NCBI GenBank assembly: GCA_024405155.1
Contig: JAKSPC010000002.1
Coordinates: forward strand, 1-64,000
Origin: Lachnospiraceae bacterium
GTDB taxonomy: Bacteria; Bacillota; Clostridia; Lachnospirales; Lachnospiraceae
Direction of reading: 5' to 3'
Length of the DNA: 64,000 nt
Both the position numbers and the translations under genes were made by a program. Shown piece by piece: positions 52,700 to 62,456 of this stretch. Under the pieces are notes generated by a model that was not told the origin of the DNA, made no database searches, and saw nothing but the letters and a program-made list of their open reading frames with translations. Position 1 is the first letter of the stretch. The number at the start of each line of letters is the position of its first letter.

Positions 52700-53948
52700 G
52701 TTCGGGATCTCGAAAGAGGTGCGGGAACTGGTAGAAAAGGCAGAGGCATCTCTGAAGGGAAAGTTTGCGGAAATAGAAGCGGCAGAGGAGTACAATCAGC
52801 TGAAAGTGCTCCATGCCATGCAGAAGAACAAGGTGACCGAAGCCTGCCTTCTGGAGACTACCGGATACGGATATAACGATCTGGGAAGAGAAACGCTGGA
52901 GAACGTATATGCGGACCTGTTTGGTACGGAAGACGCCCTGGTCAGAAGTCAGATCGTATGCGGAACACATGCTCTGGCCGTTGCCATTTCCGGAAACACA
53001 CGCCCGGGAGATATGGTATATTCGCCCTGCGGGCTTCCCTATGATACGCTTCAGACAGTGCTGGGACTTAACGGCGCGAAAGGTTCCCTTAAGGAATACG
53101 GTGTGGGTTTTTCTTATACCGAGCTATTGCCGGACGGAAGCTTCGATTACGAAAGGATCAGGAAAGAGATCCCTGAAAACGCTGCTCTGATCGAGATCCA
53201 GAGATCCAGGGGATACAGTCTGCGTCCTTCTTTTTCCGTGGAAAGCATCGGTGAACTGATCGGGTTCCTGAAAAAACTGAAACCGAACGCAAAGATCATG
53301 GTGGACAATTGCTACGGTGAATTTGTGGAGACGAAGGAGCCTTCCGAAGTGGGAGCCGACATGATGGTGGGGTCGCTCATTAAAAACCCCGGCGGCGGCA
53401 TAGCACCGGTAGGCGGGTATATCGTGGGAACAGAGGAGTGCGTGGAAAACGCGGCTGCCCGTCTTACGGCACCCGGGATCGGAAAAGAGATCGGACCTTC
53501 TCTGGGGAACAACCGCCCCATGTTCATGGGACTTTATCACGGACCGCAGGTAACGGCTGCCGCATTAAAAGGCGCGGTCCTTCTGGCAAAAGTCTATGAA
53601 ATGCTGGGATTTGATACGTTTCCGAAATTCGGAGAGAAGAGGTCCGACATCGTACAGACGGTGGTACTGAAAACTCCGGAAAGACTGACGGAATTCTGCA
53701 GAGGCGTTCAGAGTGCTTCCCCGGTGGATGCCTGCTATGCACCGGAACCCAATGCGATGCCCGGGTATGACTGTGAAGTGATCATGGCTGCAGGATGCTT
53801 TACTTCCGGTTCCTCCATAGAACTGTCTGCAGACGGTCCGTTAAGAGAGCCTTATGCTGCCTATTATCAGGGCGGACTCAACTATGCACAGGGGAAACTT
53901 GCCGTTATGGAGACGGTGCAGTTTCTGAAAAACGGATCACTGATCTGA
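52674..53948 (+). CDS. COG4100 PLP enzyme (methionine gamma-lyase-like)
   Basis: 424 residues from ATG 52674 (AAAGGAGA upstream, within the end of miaA). PLP-fold family formerly tagged aluminium resistance, YnbB in Bacillus, where it also stands near miaA. The likely PLP lysine is in MVGSLIKNPGGGIAP (about 240); VRSQIVCGTHALAVA is the cofactor region. True substrate is unproven; a sulfur amino acid lyase is assumed from fold. Confidence 0.85.
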   Translation: MKFADIYGEFGISKEVRELVEKAEASLKGKFAEIEAAEEYNQLKVLHAMQKNKVTEACLLETTGYGYNDLGRETLENVYADLFGTEDALVRSQIVCGTHALAVAISGNTRPGDMVYSPCGLPYDTLQTVLGLNGAKGSLKEYGVGFSYTELLPDGSFDYERIRKEIPENAALIEIQRSRGYSLRPSFSVESIGELIGFLKKLKPNAKIMVDNCYGEFVETKEPSEVGADMMVGSLIKNPGGGIAPVGGYIVGTEECVENAAARLTAPGIGKEIGPSLGNNRPMFMGLYHGPQVTAAALKGAVLLAKVYEMLGFDTFPKFGEKRSDIVQTVVLKTPERLTEFCRGVQSASPVDACYAPEPNAMPGYDCEVIMAAGCFTSGSSIELSADGPLREPYAAYYQGGLNYAQGKLAVMETVQFLKNGSLI

Positions 53949-53971
53949 ATCTGATTTCTTTACGATTTTGT

Positions 53972-54008
53972 AAAAGATGTGTGTCTTAAGTTCACACATC
54001 TTTTATTA
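53972..54008 (+). terminator. Terminator of the mut/mia operon
   Basis: AAAAGATGTGTG pairs with CACACATCTTTT and is followed by ATTAT. It ends the run from rpsU or phoH to the PLP enzyme. Confidence 0.75.
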
Positions 54009-54019
54009 TGTGGTAAAAT
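53991..54019 (+). promoter_or_regulatory. Promoter of the radC-mre operon
   Basis: TTCACA (53991-53996) and TAAAAT (54014-54019) are 17 bases apart, with TGG before the -10 (extended -10). The -35 lies in the 3' arm of the preceding terminator. Confidence 0.6.
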
Positions 54020-54065
54020 CTCATCGTGTGGATAGCTCCTTTGTTTCTGATTTGAAAGGAGCTAT

Positions 54066-54773
54066 ATGAGTTGTGTGCAAATTAAGGATCTTCCCCCGGA
54101 AATGAGGCCTTACGAGAAAATGGAGGCCTACGGTGCGCAGTCGCTTTCAGACAGCGAACTGCTGGCAATTATCCTGAAAACGGGGACGAAAGAAAAATCA
54201 TCCATCGAACTGGCAGGCGAAGTACTGATGCAGAAAGGAAAAAACACCTGCTACGAACATGGGGGACTAAGAAATCTCATGGAGTGCGATCCCAGAGATT
54301 TCCGGAATATCAAGGGGATAGGCAAAGTAAAGTCGTACCAGCTGGCAAGCCTTGCAGAACTTTCCACACGGATATGGAGGCTCTCGAAGAACGAGCAGCT
54401 TAAGATCACCGATATCAGAAGTGTTGTGGATTATTACCGTCAGGACATGATCTACCTGAAACACGAAGAAGCCTACATCATGCTGGTGAACAGCAAAGGC
54501 GTCTTTCTGCACAGCGAGAAAGTGTCCATCGGAAGCACGGATTCCGCGGTGATGAGCATTCGGGAGATCATCCGGAAAGCTGTCAGTTTCGGTGCATCCG
54601 GGATCATACTGGTTCACAATCACCCCAGCGGCATGACAGAGCCCAGCCGGGATGACATCATGCTTTCAAAGAAACTGAAAGAAGCGTCGGAGCTTCTGAA
54701 TCTGAAGCTGGTGGATTCTCTCATCATCGGAGACGGAAGCTATACCAGCCTGTCTGAAAAAGGAATACTGTAG
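54066..54773 (+). CDS. radC: RadC/MPN domain protein
   Basis: 235 residues. N-terminal helix-hairpin-helix (FRNIKGIGKVKSYQLASL), then the JAMM metalloprotease-like motif HNHPSG-x6-S-x2-D (about 192-205). A role in DNA repair is no longer supported; the activity is unclear. radC before mreC is the usual Firmicutes order. Preceded by GAAAGGAG. Confidence 0.92.
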   Translation: MSCVQIKDLPPEMRPYEKMEAYGAQSLSDSELLAIILKTGTKEKSSIELAGEVLMQKGKNTCYEHGGLRNLMECDPRDFRNIKGIGKVKSYQLASLAELSTRIWRLSKNEQLKITDIRSVVDYYRQDMIYLKHEEAYIMLVNSKGVFLHSEKVSIGSTDSAVMSIREIIRKAVSFGASGIILVHNHPSGMTEPSRDDIMLSKKLKEASELLNLKLVDSLIIGDGSYTSLSEKGIL

Positions 54774-55607
54774 ATGGAATCCAGAATTTCAAAATACATA
54801 CTCACATTCCTGGTCATTATCTGCTTCGTGATAATGATCATCAGCTATGTGCGCTCTGACGTGGTGGCGCCTGCCAAAAATGCCATCAGCACCGTTCTGA
54901 CTCCGGTTCAGAAAGGGCTCAACGGTTTCGGAGCCGGCATCAACGCCGGTGTAAAGGAACTGGCAAATCTGAAAAACGTTTCCGAAGAAAATGAATCTCT
55001 GAAAAAGTCCGTGGAAGAGCTGGTGGAAGAGAATAACAAGCTTCGGGCGGAATCGGCGGAACTGGAACGTCTCAGAAGCCTGTACGAACTGGACAACAGT
55101 TACATGTCCTATGAAAAGGTGGCTGCCAGAGTCATTGCCCGGGATTCTGACAAATGGTTCCAGATGTTCCGGATCGATAAAGGGATCGCAGACGGTATCG
55201 AGCCGGGTATGAACGTACTGAGCGGCGGCGGTCTGGTAGGGATCGTTACAGAGACAGGAAACAACTATTCCATGGTGCGTTCCATCATCGATGAAGAATC
55301 CGCCGTCTATGCCATGAGCCAGATCAGCGCGGATACCTGCCTGGTGCGCGGAAACGCACAGCTTTTCGAAGAGGGGCTTCTGGAACTGGCCAACATGGAT
55401 AAGAACGCAAGGATCAACGACGGAGACGCCATCGTTACCTCAAACCTCAGTACGAAGTTCCTGCCGGGTCTGCTGATCGGATATGCCAATGGGATCAGCA
55501 TCAATTCACAGCATCTTTCCAAATCGGGGACACTGATCCCCGTGGCGGATTTCGACGATCTGAGGGAAGTGCTGATCATCAAGCAGTTAAAGGCAGATAT
55601 GGAATGA
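54774..55607 (+). CDS. mreC: Rod shape-determining protein MreC
   Basis: 277 residues: membrane helix 8-28, coiled coil 60-105 (many E/L/K heptads), then the extracellular beta domains with NVLSGGGLVGIVTETG. It links MreB filaments to the wall-making enzymes PBP2 and RodA encoded just after. ATG follows the radC stop directly. No mreB is in the window. Confidence 0.93.
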   Translation: MESRISKYILTFLVIICFVIMIISYVRSDVVAPAKNAISTVLTPVQKGLNGFGAGINAGVKELANLKNVSEENESLKKSVEELVEENNKLRAESAELERLRSLYELDNSYMSYEKVAARVIARDSDKWFQMFRIDKGIADGIEPGMNVLSGGGLVGIVTETGNNYSMVRSIIDEESAVYAMSQISADTCLVRGNAQLFEEGLLELANMDKNARINDGDAIVTSNLSTKFLPGLLIGYANGISINSQHLSKSGTLIPVADFDDLREVLIIKQLKADME

Positions 55608-56140
55608 AGATCACAAAGGTCATCAAAAGAGTGCTGATCGATTTTCTGTTGATCACCGGGATATATCTCTTACAGACGAGCTTTCTGCCGTTTCTTTTCG
55701 GAAGCGGTTTCTGCCCCAATCTGCTGCTTATTCTCATCTCTGCCATGGGATTCATATACGGCAGCTTTACGGGAATGCTCAGCGGGCTCTATGCAGGACT
55801 TCTGATGGATTCTTCCGCATCCGGTCCTTTCGGGTATTACATGCTGATATTCGTTGTGATAGGGTATGTCAACGGACTGTTTACCGCTTTCTATTATGAC
55901 GATTATCTGACACTGCCGATGATCCTGTGCGTGATCAGCGAACTGATCTACAATGCTTCCCTGATCTTTTTGAAATTCATTTCCACGGGAAACGTGGACC
56001 TTTCCTACTCCATCAAAAAGATCGTACTGCCGGAGATCTTTTTCTCTCTGCTGATCACCTTGCTTTTGTACCGGGTGATCCTGCATTTTAACAGGGCGCT
56101 GGACTACAAGGAAGATAAACGCGGACAAAATGTTGCATAA
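55604..56140 (+). CDS. mreD: Rod shape-determining protein MreD
   Basis: 178 residues with five to six membrane helices and the conserved stretch PNLLLILISAMGFIYGSFTGMLSG. Small membrane partner of MreC. Overlaps mreC by four and mrdA by eleven bases. Confidence 0.9.
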   Translation: MKITKVIKRVLIDFLLITGIYLLQTSFLPFLFGSGFCPNLLLILISAMGFIYGSFTGMLSGLYAGLLMDSSASGPFGYYMLIFVVIGYVNGLFTAFYYDDYLTLPMILCVISELIYNASLIFLKFISTGNVDLSYSIKKIVLPEIFFSLLITLLLYRVILHFNRALDYKEDKRGQNVA

Positions 56141-59036
56141 AAGCCTGGAAGAATTTGCATATGCACTGAAGGTATGGATCAATAAGCCAAGACAGATCCG
56201 GCTCATTGTTCTTACCCTGCTTTCCTTATGCCTTTTTGCGATCGTGATCGCCAAACTGTATTCGCTGCAGATCGTAAGCGGAGAACAGTATGCCAATGAT
56301 TTTTCAGTGAAAACAGAAAGGACTGTGTCCAAAGCGGGCGCAAGGGGAAACATATATGATGCCAACGGAAATCTGCTGGCATATAACAAGCTTTCCTACA
56401 ACGTGACCATTGCCGACAACGGAGCGTATTCCGGAGATTACAACGAAAGAAACCTGATGCTTTACAGACTGGCATCCATACTGGAAAAACATGAAGTCCC
56501 CATTACGTCGGCGTTTTACGTAAAATTAAGCGATGACGGGACCATGGAGTATACCACAAAATCCGATACCTCCCGGAGGCGTTTCATTGCAAACGTATAT
56601 GGGATCTCGTCTTCCCTCCTGGATACAGAGGTAAAGTACAGTTCCGACATGACGGCGGAAGAAGCCTTTCAAAAGAAAGTAAGCGATTACAAATTCGACA
56701 GTATCAAAGGCCCGGGCAATGAGCCGGTCCTTCCTTCCCAGGAGACCATGCTGGATATGGTGAAGATCCTGTTTACCATGCGTCAGACTGCTTTCCAGAG
56801 GTATGAGACAACCACCATTGCTGTGGATATAGATGAATACTGCATGGCGGAACTTCTGGAGAATCAGGCGGAACTGAAAGGCGTAAGCGTTGATGAGTCC
56901 TATCAGAGAAAATACAACAATGCGAAATACTTTTCTCATATCATCGGATATACGGGTGCCATTCAGGATGAGGCACAGCTGCAGGAATTAAAGAAATACA
57001 ACAGTGAGTACGAGATCTCCGATATCGTGGGAGCTACCGGCATCGAAAAATCCATGGAGACGGAGCTGCAGGGAAAGAAGGGATTTCAGAGGATCCACGT
57101 GGACAGCTACGGGCAGGTACTGGACGTTATGGAGAAAACGGATCCCAAGGCGGGAAATGATATTTATCTGACCATAGATCAGAATCTGCAGATCGGCATT
57201 TATCATCTGCTGGAAACACAGATGGCTGCCATCCTGGGAAACAAGATCGTAAACATGCCTGCCAGTGATATCGAACTTCCGGAATCCGCATCCGATATCA
57301 CGATCTCCATCGATGATGCGTATTATCAGCTGATCAATAACAATGTCCTGGACAACAAACATTTCGGCGCGCCGGAAGCGGGAAAGGGAGAGAAGGAGAT
57401 CTACAACACTTTCCGGAGGCACAAGGCGGCCGCTCTCAGTAAACTGAGCTATGAGCTGCTTTCGGGAAACAGTTCCAGAATGGATCAGCTTACCAATGAA
57501 TATGTGGCCATGATGGCCTACATATACGATCTGCTGAAGGACAGAGGGATCATCGAAGAAGATAAGATGGATCAGTACGGTGAGACCTATCTGAGCTGGA
57601 AGAATGACACCATCTCTTTGAAGGACATGATCTACAACGGCATCAGTGAGGGGTGGGTCAACACATCTTCCATCCCCAGGGACGATCAGTCCGCGTATAC
57701 AGACTCCGATACGATCTATAACGGCATCATGGAGCTGGTACTTGACAGTATCCAGAATGATTCCGCATTTGACAAGATCATATACAAATACATGATCATC
57801 AATTACGAGATCACGGGACGGCAGCTCTGCATGTCTCTCTATGAACAGGAGATCCTGGAGCCAGACAGTGAGCTGTACGCCGCACTGGATGCCGGAGACA
57901 ACGAGTATGCCTACTCCTTTTTCATTGACAGAGTTCTTGATATTGACATCACGCCGGCACAGCTGGCACTGGATCCCTGCATGGGATCCGTGGTGGTAAC
58001 GGATGTGAATACAGGTGACGTGCTGGCTCTGGTCACGTATCCCGGATATGACAACAACAGGATCACGGAACGGGACTATTTCAACGAATGCATGGAAGAT
58101 CTTTCCCTGCCGCTCATCAATTCGGCCACACAGACAAACAAGGCTCCCGGATCCACGTTTAAACCCATTTCCGCCATAGCCGTACTGGAAGAAGGAAAAT
58201 GTGATGAGTGGGAAACCGTAGACTGTACCGGTGTTTATGAGGAAGTGACGCCGAATATCAAATGCTGGATCGGAAGACCCGGTCACGGAAGCCTTACGGT
58301 GAGACAGGCCATCGAGAATTCCTGTAACTATTGCTTTGCCGATTACGGTCATCGCCTTTCCATGGAAAGAGATCCGCAGACGGGAGAGGAGATATACAAC
58401 CAGCAGCTGGGCATAGAAAAGATCACAAAATATGCTTCCATGTTCGGTCTGGACCGTACCAGCGGCATCGAGATCGAGGAACGCGCACCATCCATTTCCA
58501 AGGATTCCCCGGAATGGTCCGCATTCGGACAGGCAAGTCATTCCTTCAACAACGTACAGCTGGCAAGATATACCACGGCACTGGCCAATACAGGTAAACT
58601 GTATGATCTGACGCTTCTGAAAAAAGAAACGGATTCGGAAGGAGAACTGCTGAAAGAGTTCGATGCCGAAGTGGTAGACAATATCAGCATCTCCGGAAAT
58701 ACCTGGGATCAGGTCCATGCCGGTCTTCGGGACGTGGTGACCGTAGGCGCGGCAAAAGCGGCATTTGTTGGATGGAATACGGTACAGATTGCCGGAAAGA
58801 CGGGAACGGCAGAGGAAGTGAAAACCAGAGGAAATCACGGATATTTCATTTCCTATGCACCATATAACAATCCACAGATCGCAGTCACCGTTACGATACC
58901 CTTCAGTTACTCCTCCGGTAATTCCGCAAGACTTGCCCGAAGGGTGTACGATTATTATTACGGCGCAACGGATCTTCCCGCCATTATCAATGAAAATGCA
59001 CGGGAGATCGGTATCATCAATATCACCGACGGCTGA
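56130..59036 (+). CDS. mrdA: Penicillin-binding protein 2 (large class B)
   Basis: 968 residues, far longer than the usual 600-700. Membrane helix about 28-48, dimerisation part with RGNIYDANGNLLAYN, and transpeptidase motifs STFKP (Ser about 672), SCN and AGKTGTAEE. Between the N-terminal part and the catalytic core (about residues 380-600) there is a helical insertion with LSYELLSGNSSRMDQL and DMIYNGISEGW, of the type seen in Clostridia. It cross-links peptidoglycan during elongation together with RodA. Confidence 0.93.
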   Translation: MLHKSLEEFAYALKVWINKPRQIRLIVLTLLSLCLFAIVIAKLYSLQIVSGEQYANDFSVKTERTVSKAGARGNIYDANGNLLAYNKLSYNVTIADNGAYSGDYNERNLMLYRLASILEKHEVPITSAFYVKLSDDGTMEYTTKSDTSRRRFIANVYGISSSLLDTEVKYSSDMTAEEAFQKKVSDYKFDSIKGPGNEPVLPSQETMLDMVKILFTMRQTAFQRYETTTIAVDIDEYCMAELLENQAELKGVSVDESYQRKYNNAKYFSHIIGYTGAIQDEAQLQELKKYNSEYEISDIVGATGIEKSMETELQGKKGFQRIHVDSYGQVLDVMEKTDPKAGNDIYLTIDQNLQIGIYHLLETQMAAILGNKIVNMPASDIELPESASDITISIDDAYYQLINNNVLDNKHFGAPEAGKGEKEIYNTFRRHKAAALSKLSYELLSGNSSRMDQLTNEYVAMMAYIYDLLKDRGIIEEDKMDQYGETYLSWKNDTISLKDMIYNGISEGWVNTSSIPRDDQSAYTDSDTIYNGIMELVLDSIQNDSAFDKIIYKYMIINYEITGRQLCMSLYEQEILEPDSELYAALDAGDNEYAYSFFIDRVLDIDITPAQLALDPCMGSVVVTDVNTGDVLALVTYPGYDNNRITERDYFNECMEDLSLPLINSATQTNKAPGSTFKPISAIAVLEEGKCDEWETVDCTGVYEEVTPNIKCWIGRPGHGSLTVRQAIENSCNYCFADYGHRLSMERDPQTGEEIYNQQLGIEKITKYASMFGLDRTSGIEIEERAPSISKDSPEWSAFGQASHSFNNVQLARYTTALANTGKLYDLTLLKKETDSEGELLKEFDAEVVDNISISGNTWDQVHAGLRDVVTVGAAKAAFVGWNTVQIAGKTGTAEEVKTRGNHGYFISYAPYNNPQIAVTVTIPFSYSSGNSARLARRVYDYYYGATDLPAIINENAREIGIINITDG

Positions 59037-59039
59037 ATT

Positions 59040-60161
59040 ATGAAGTTTAATTACAGTTTTAAGATCCAATACGTTTTCGTGCTGATCCTGGCAGCTTCTC
59101 TGAATCTGCTGGGTGTGATCATGGTCCGTTCTGCCTCAGACATGAATTCCGTGATCGTACAAAGACAGATCATCGGTTCCGTGGCAGGTTTTATCCTTTG
59201 CCTTTTCGTTTCGTTTTTTGACTACAAGAGGCTGTTTAAATATGCGGCATTATTTTACATTGTGATCAACGTCATGCTGATCGCCGTGATCCTTTACGGC
59301 GTTGTAGTGGGCGGCGCGGGACGATGGATCGAACTTCCGGTGGTGGGGCGGATCCAGCCTGCGGAATTTGCCAAAGCTGGTCTGATCCTTTGCTTCGCGG
59401 CATATTTTGACAAGCATTCCGGGGATCTGAATACCTTCCGGAACATACTGAAAGCATTCATTATGGTGGGGATCCCGGCGCTCCTCATCTTTCTGGAACC
59501 CAATCTTTCCACCACCATCATCCTTTTTGTTATCTTCTTTGTCATGCTGTGCGTCTCCGGTCTCAGCATCAAACTGATAGCGATCTTCTGCGGCGTTGGA
59601 GCCGGATTTACGGCACTGATGTACTATCTGTTCAGTACGGATAAATATGAAGCCATTCCGTTCATTAAAGATTACCAGAAAAAAAGGATCCTGTCGTTCC
59701 TGGATCCTACCTCGGATCCGGATTCCTGGCGACAGACACAGAATTCCATCATGGCCATCGGTTCCGGGGGCTTCTTCGGAAAGGGTGTCAATAACACCGA
59801 CATCAATTCCGTAAAAGCGGGAAACTTCCTCATAGAGGAAGAGACGGATTTCATTTTTGCCGTGATCGGAGAGGAACTGGGATTTAGAGGCTGTTTGCTC
59901 ATATTGATTCTTTATTTTTTACTGATAGTTGTGATACTATATATAGGAGGGAAGTCGGAGGATACCGGCGGGTGCGCCATCTGTGTGGGCGTTGCGACCT
60001 GGCTCGCCTTCCAGACGTTTACCAATGTGGCTGTATGTACTGGGCTTTTCCCCAATACCGGTGTAACGCTTCCGTTCTTCTCCAGGGGAATCTCCTCCAT
60101 AGCCGCCATCTATGTGGGACTGGGAATGGTCCTCAATGTATGTTTGAAAGAAAAGCGCTGA
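59040..60161 (+). CDS. rodA: SEDS glycosyltransferase RodA
   Basis: 373 residues with about ten membrane helices. Family signatures: GGAGRWIELPVVGRIQPAEFAK, FLEPNLSTTIIL and EETDFIFAVIGEELGF, with the catalytic Asp region in the last. Polymerises glycan strands with PBP2. It starts three bases after the mrdA stop. Confidence 0.95.
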   Translation: MKFNYSFKIQYVFVLILAASLNLLGVIMVRSASDMNSVIVQRQIIGSVAGFILCLFVSFFDYKRLFKYAALFYIVINVMLIAVILYGVVVGGAGRWIELPVVGRIQPAEFAKAGLILCFAAYFDKHSGDLNTFRNILKAFIMVGIPALLIFLEPNLSTTIILFVIFFVMLCVSGLSIKLIAIFCGVGAGFTALMYYLFSTDKYEAIPFIKDYQKKRILSFLDPTSDPDSWRQTQNSIMAIGSGGFFGKGVNNTDINSVKAGNFLIEEETDFIFAVIGEELGFRGCLLILILYFLLIVVILYIGGKSEDTGGCAICVGVATWLAFQTFTNVAVCTGLFPNTGVTLPFFSRGISSIAAIYVGLGMVLNVCLKEKR

Positions 60162-60176
60162 ATACAGGAGTTTTTT

Positions 60177-60566
60177 ATGAATGTTGGACTAATCGCACAT
60201 GACTCAAAGAAAAAACTGATGCAGAACTTTTGTATCGCTTATAAGAATGTTCTTGCGAAAAACGAATTGTTTGCCACGGGAACGACGGGACGCCTGATAG
60301 AAGAGGTGACCGGCTTAAGGATCCACAAGTATCTGGCAGGACATCTTGGGGGACAGCAGCAGATGGCTGCCCAGATATCCAACAATGAGCTGGATATGGT
60401 GATCTTTCTGAGAGATCCTCATCACCCCAATGCGCATGAACCTGACGTGAATGACGTGGTAAAGCTTTGCGATACATACAACATCCCCATGGCTACCAAT
60501 ATCGCCACTGCCGAGCTGCTGATCATGGCGCTTCAGAACGGAGATCTGGAGTGGAGAGATTCGTAA
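60177..60566 (+). CDS. mgsA: Methylglyoxal synthase
   Basis: 129 residues. IALIAHDSKK-like start, GTTGRLIEE (phosphate site), GGQQQMAAQI, FLRDPHHPNAHEPDV and PMATNIATAELLI are all family hallmarks. It converts dihydroxyacetone phosphate to methylglyoxal, a bypass of lower glycolysis under phosphate stress. Linked to the mre/rodA genes as in other Clostridia, 15 bases after rodA. Confidence 0.94.
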   Translation: MNVGLIAHDSKKKLMQNFCIAYKNVLAKNELFATGTTGRLIEEVTGLRIHKYLAGHLGGQQQMAAQISNNELDMVIFLRDPHHPNAHEPDVNDVVKLCDTYNIPMATNIATAELLIMALQNGDLEWRDS

Positions 60567-60575
60567 GAAATCCCC

Positions 60576-60604
60576 TTGTAGTCCGGCATGTTATGAAGTA
60601 TAAT
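60576..60604 (+). promoter_or_regulatory. Sigma-A type promoter
   Basis: TTGTAG (60576-60581), 17 bases, TATAAT (60599-60604). It gives the P-loop gene at 60641 its own transcription start near 60611. Confidence 0.65.
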
Positions 60605-60640
60605 TAGACTAGCAACAAAGCTATATGGAGGAATGACAAG

Positions 60641-61060
60641 ATGGTTGAACTGATCGTTGGCGGTAAAGGCAAAGGAAAGACAAAGATCCTTCTCGAGAAG
60701 GCTGCTGAGGCGATTAAGAAGGCAAATGGTTCCGTAGTATATGTTGACAAGAATAATCAGCATATGTACGAGCTTTCAAATCAGATCAGACTGGTAGACA
60801 TTACCCAGTATCCGGTAAAGGGAACGGAAGGATTCTTCGGATTTTTAAGCGGAATGATCGCATCTGATCATGACCTGGAATATGTCATTCTTGACAGTTT
60901 CCTCACGATCGCGGGTCTTGAGCTGAAAGAACTCGTTTCCGCAGTGGAACTGATAAAGAGCCTTTCCGAAAGGTATTCCGTTAACTTTATCATCAGTGTG
61001 TCACTGGATGAGGCTGAGATCCCTGCAGGGCTGAAAGAACTGATCTCAGTGGCTCTGTAA
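60641..61060 (+). CDS. Small P-loop protein, unknown function
   Basis: 139 residues beginning with Walker A GGKGKGKTK (7-15) and with a Walker B-like LEYVILDSFLTI (about 86-97). It is a minimal RecA/ParA-like NTPase fold, often labelled twitching-motility-like in Clostridia without evidence. TGGAGGAA precedes the ATG and a good promoter lies upstream. Function unknown; its place after the cell-shape genes and before a HlyD-like gene may point to the envelope. Confidence 0.6.
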   Translation: MVELIVGGKGKGKTKILLEKAAEAIKKANGSVVYVDKNNQHMYELSNQIRLVDITQYPVKGTEGFFGFLSGMIASDHDLEYVILDSFLTIAGLELKELVSAVELIKSLSERYSVNFIISVSLDEAEIPAGLKELISVAL

Positions 61061-61067
61061 TCCGGTT

Positions 61068-62456
61068 TTGAGCAAAAAAAAGAAAAACAACAGGATCATA
61101 CGAAGAATAGTAGGCGCGGTAGTTGTCATATTACTTGCCGCCTACTTTGTTTTTGCGCTTTTTTCGTATTACAACAAAAAAACCGTGAATTTTTATGAAG
61201 TGGAAGAGGGGAGCCTGGTGAAGGAACATCATATCTCCGGACTGATCCTCAGAAGCGAGAAACCGCAGGAAAGCGCAGCCAGCGGCTATGTGAGCTTTTA
61301 CGTGCCGGATCAGAGAAAGGTCTCACGGGGGCAGAAAGTTTATCTGATCGACAGCAACGGAAAACTAAGTGAATATCTTGCGGCAAACACGGACCGCATG
61401 AACAATCTGAACAAATATAAGCTTCAGCAGATCAAGGATAACATCCGGAAGGCCTCTGTCACTTTTGATCCCGTAAGCTTCCGGGAAAGTTATGATTTCA
61501 AGGATTCTCTGGACGCCATGGTCCTGGAATATACGGATATCGATTCTCTGAATTCCATGATGCAGGAACTGAAAGCCAGGGGCATATCGTTTTCCGATTT
61601 TGCGGCACCGGAAACGGGGATCGTTTCCTATGATCTGGATGGTTACGAATCCGTTACATCGGATGAGATCACATCCTCTCTGTTCGATAAAAACACATAC
61701 AGCAAAAAGCGTCTGAAATCCGGAGATCTGGTGGAACAGGGCGAACCGGTATACAAACTGATCACAGATGAAAAATGGTATATTGCTTTTGAAGAGTCCG
61801 AAGAGCTGAAAAACGAGCTGTCTGATAAGAACTTCCTTAAGATATCGCTGACTGAAAAAGACATCACACTTTCCGCATCTTATACGACCATTGCTTCCGT
61901 AGACGGAAAAGTGTACGGACTTCTGACACTTGACCGGTATGTGATCCAATATCTGGCGGACCGTTTCATTGACTTTGAGATCATTACAAATGACGTTTCG
62001 GGACTTAAGATCCCCGACAAATCGATCGTAAGAAAAGACTTTTACGTGATACCGGAGGAATTCAAACAAACGGACGATCTGGGAAACGCAGGTTTCTATA
62101 AGACAACCGTTACCGAGAACGGAAACAGTTCGAAATTTATCATCTGTGACATATACATGACGGAAAATGGTGAATGCTACGTGGATCTGAATGAACAGAC
62201 GGATCTGAAGCCTGGAGACGTGGTATCCGACCCTGCGGATCCGAACGGCAGAAGTTATGCCGTCAATCAGAAAAAGCCCATGGAAGGCGTTTACAACATC
62301 AATAAAGGGTATGCCGTATTTAAGAGGATAGAAAAGCTGGAAAGCGCCAATGGCTACACCATCGTAAAGCGGAATACGGGACACGGCCTGACGGTCTATG
62401 ACCATATCGTTCTGGATGCGGCGCAGGTAACGGAAGGCCAGGTGCTTTACAAATAA
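61068..62456 (+). CDS. HlyD-like membrane fusion protein
   Basis: 462 residues from TTG 61068 with a very basic start (SKKKKNNRIIRR), membrane helix about 12-34 and a periplasmic-adaptor-like body: VEEGSLVKEHHISGLILRSE at the first barrel half and LKSGDLVEQGEPVYKLITDEKWY at the second. No ABC exporter is adjacent. Family relatives in Clostridia stand near sepF-type cell division genes. It ends exactly one base before the convergent gene, leaving no terminator. Confidence 0.65.
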   Translation: MSKKKKNNRIIRRIVGAVVVILLAAYFVFALFSYYNKKTVNFYEVEEGSLVKEHHISGLILRSEKPQESAASGYVSFYVPDQRKVSRGQKVYLIDSNGKLSEYLAANTDRMNNLNKYKLQQIKDNIRKASVTFDPVSFRESYDFKDSLDAMVLEYTDIDSLNSMMQELKARGISFSDFAAPETGIVSYDLDGYESVTSDEITSSLFDKNTYSKKRLKSGDLVEQGEPVYKLITDEKWYIAFEESEELKNELSDKNFLKISLTEKDITLSASYTTIASVDGKVYGLLTLDRYVIQYLADRFIDFEIITNDVSGLKIPDKSIVRKDFYVIPEEFKQTDDLGNAGFYKTTVTENGNSSKFIICDIYMTENGECYVDLNEQTDLKPGDVVSDPADPNGRSYAVNQKKPMEGVYNINKGYAVFKRIEKLESANGYTIVKRNTGHGLTVYDHIVLDAAQVTEGQVLYK

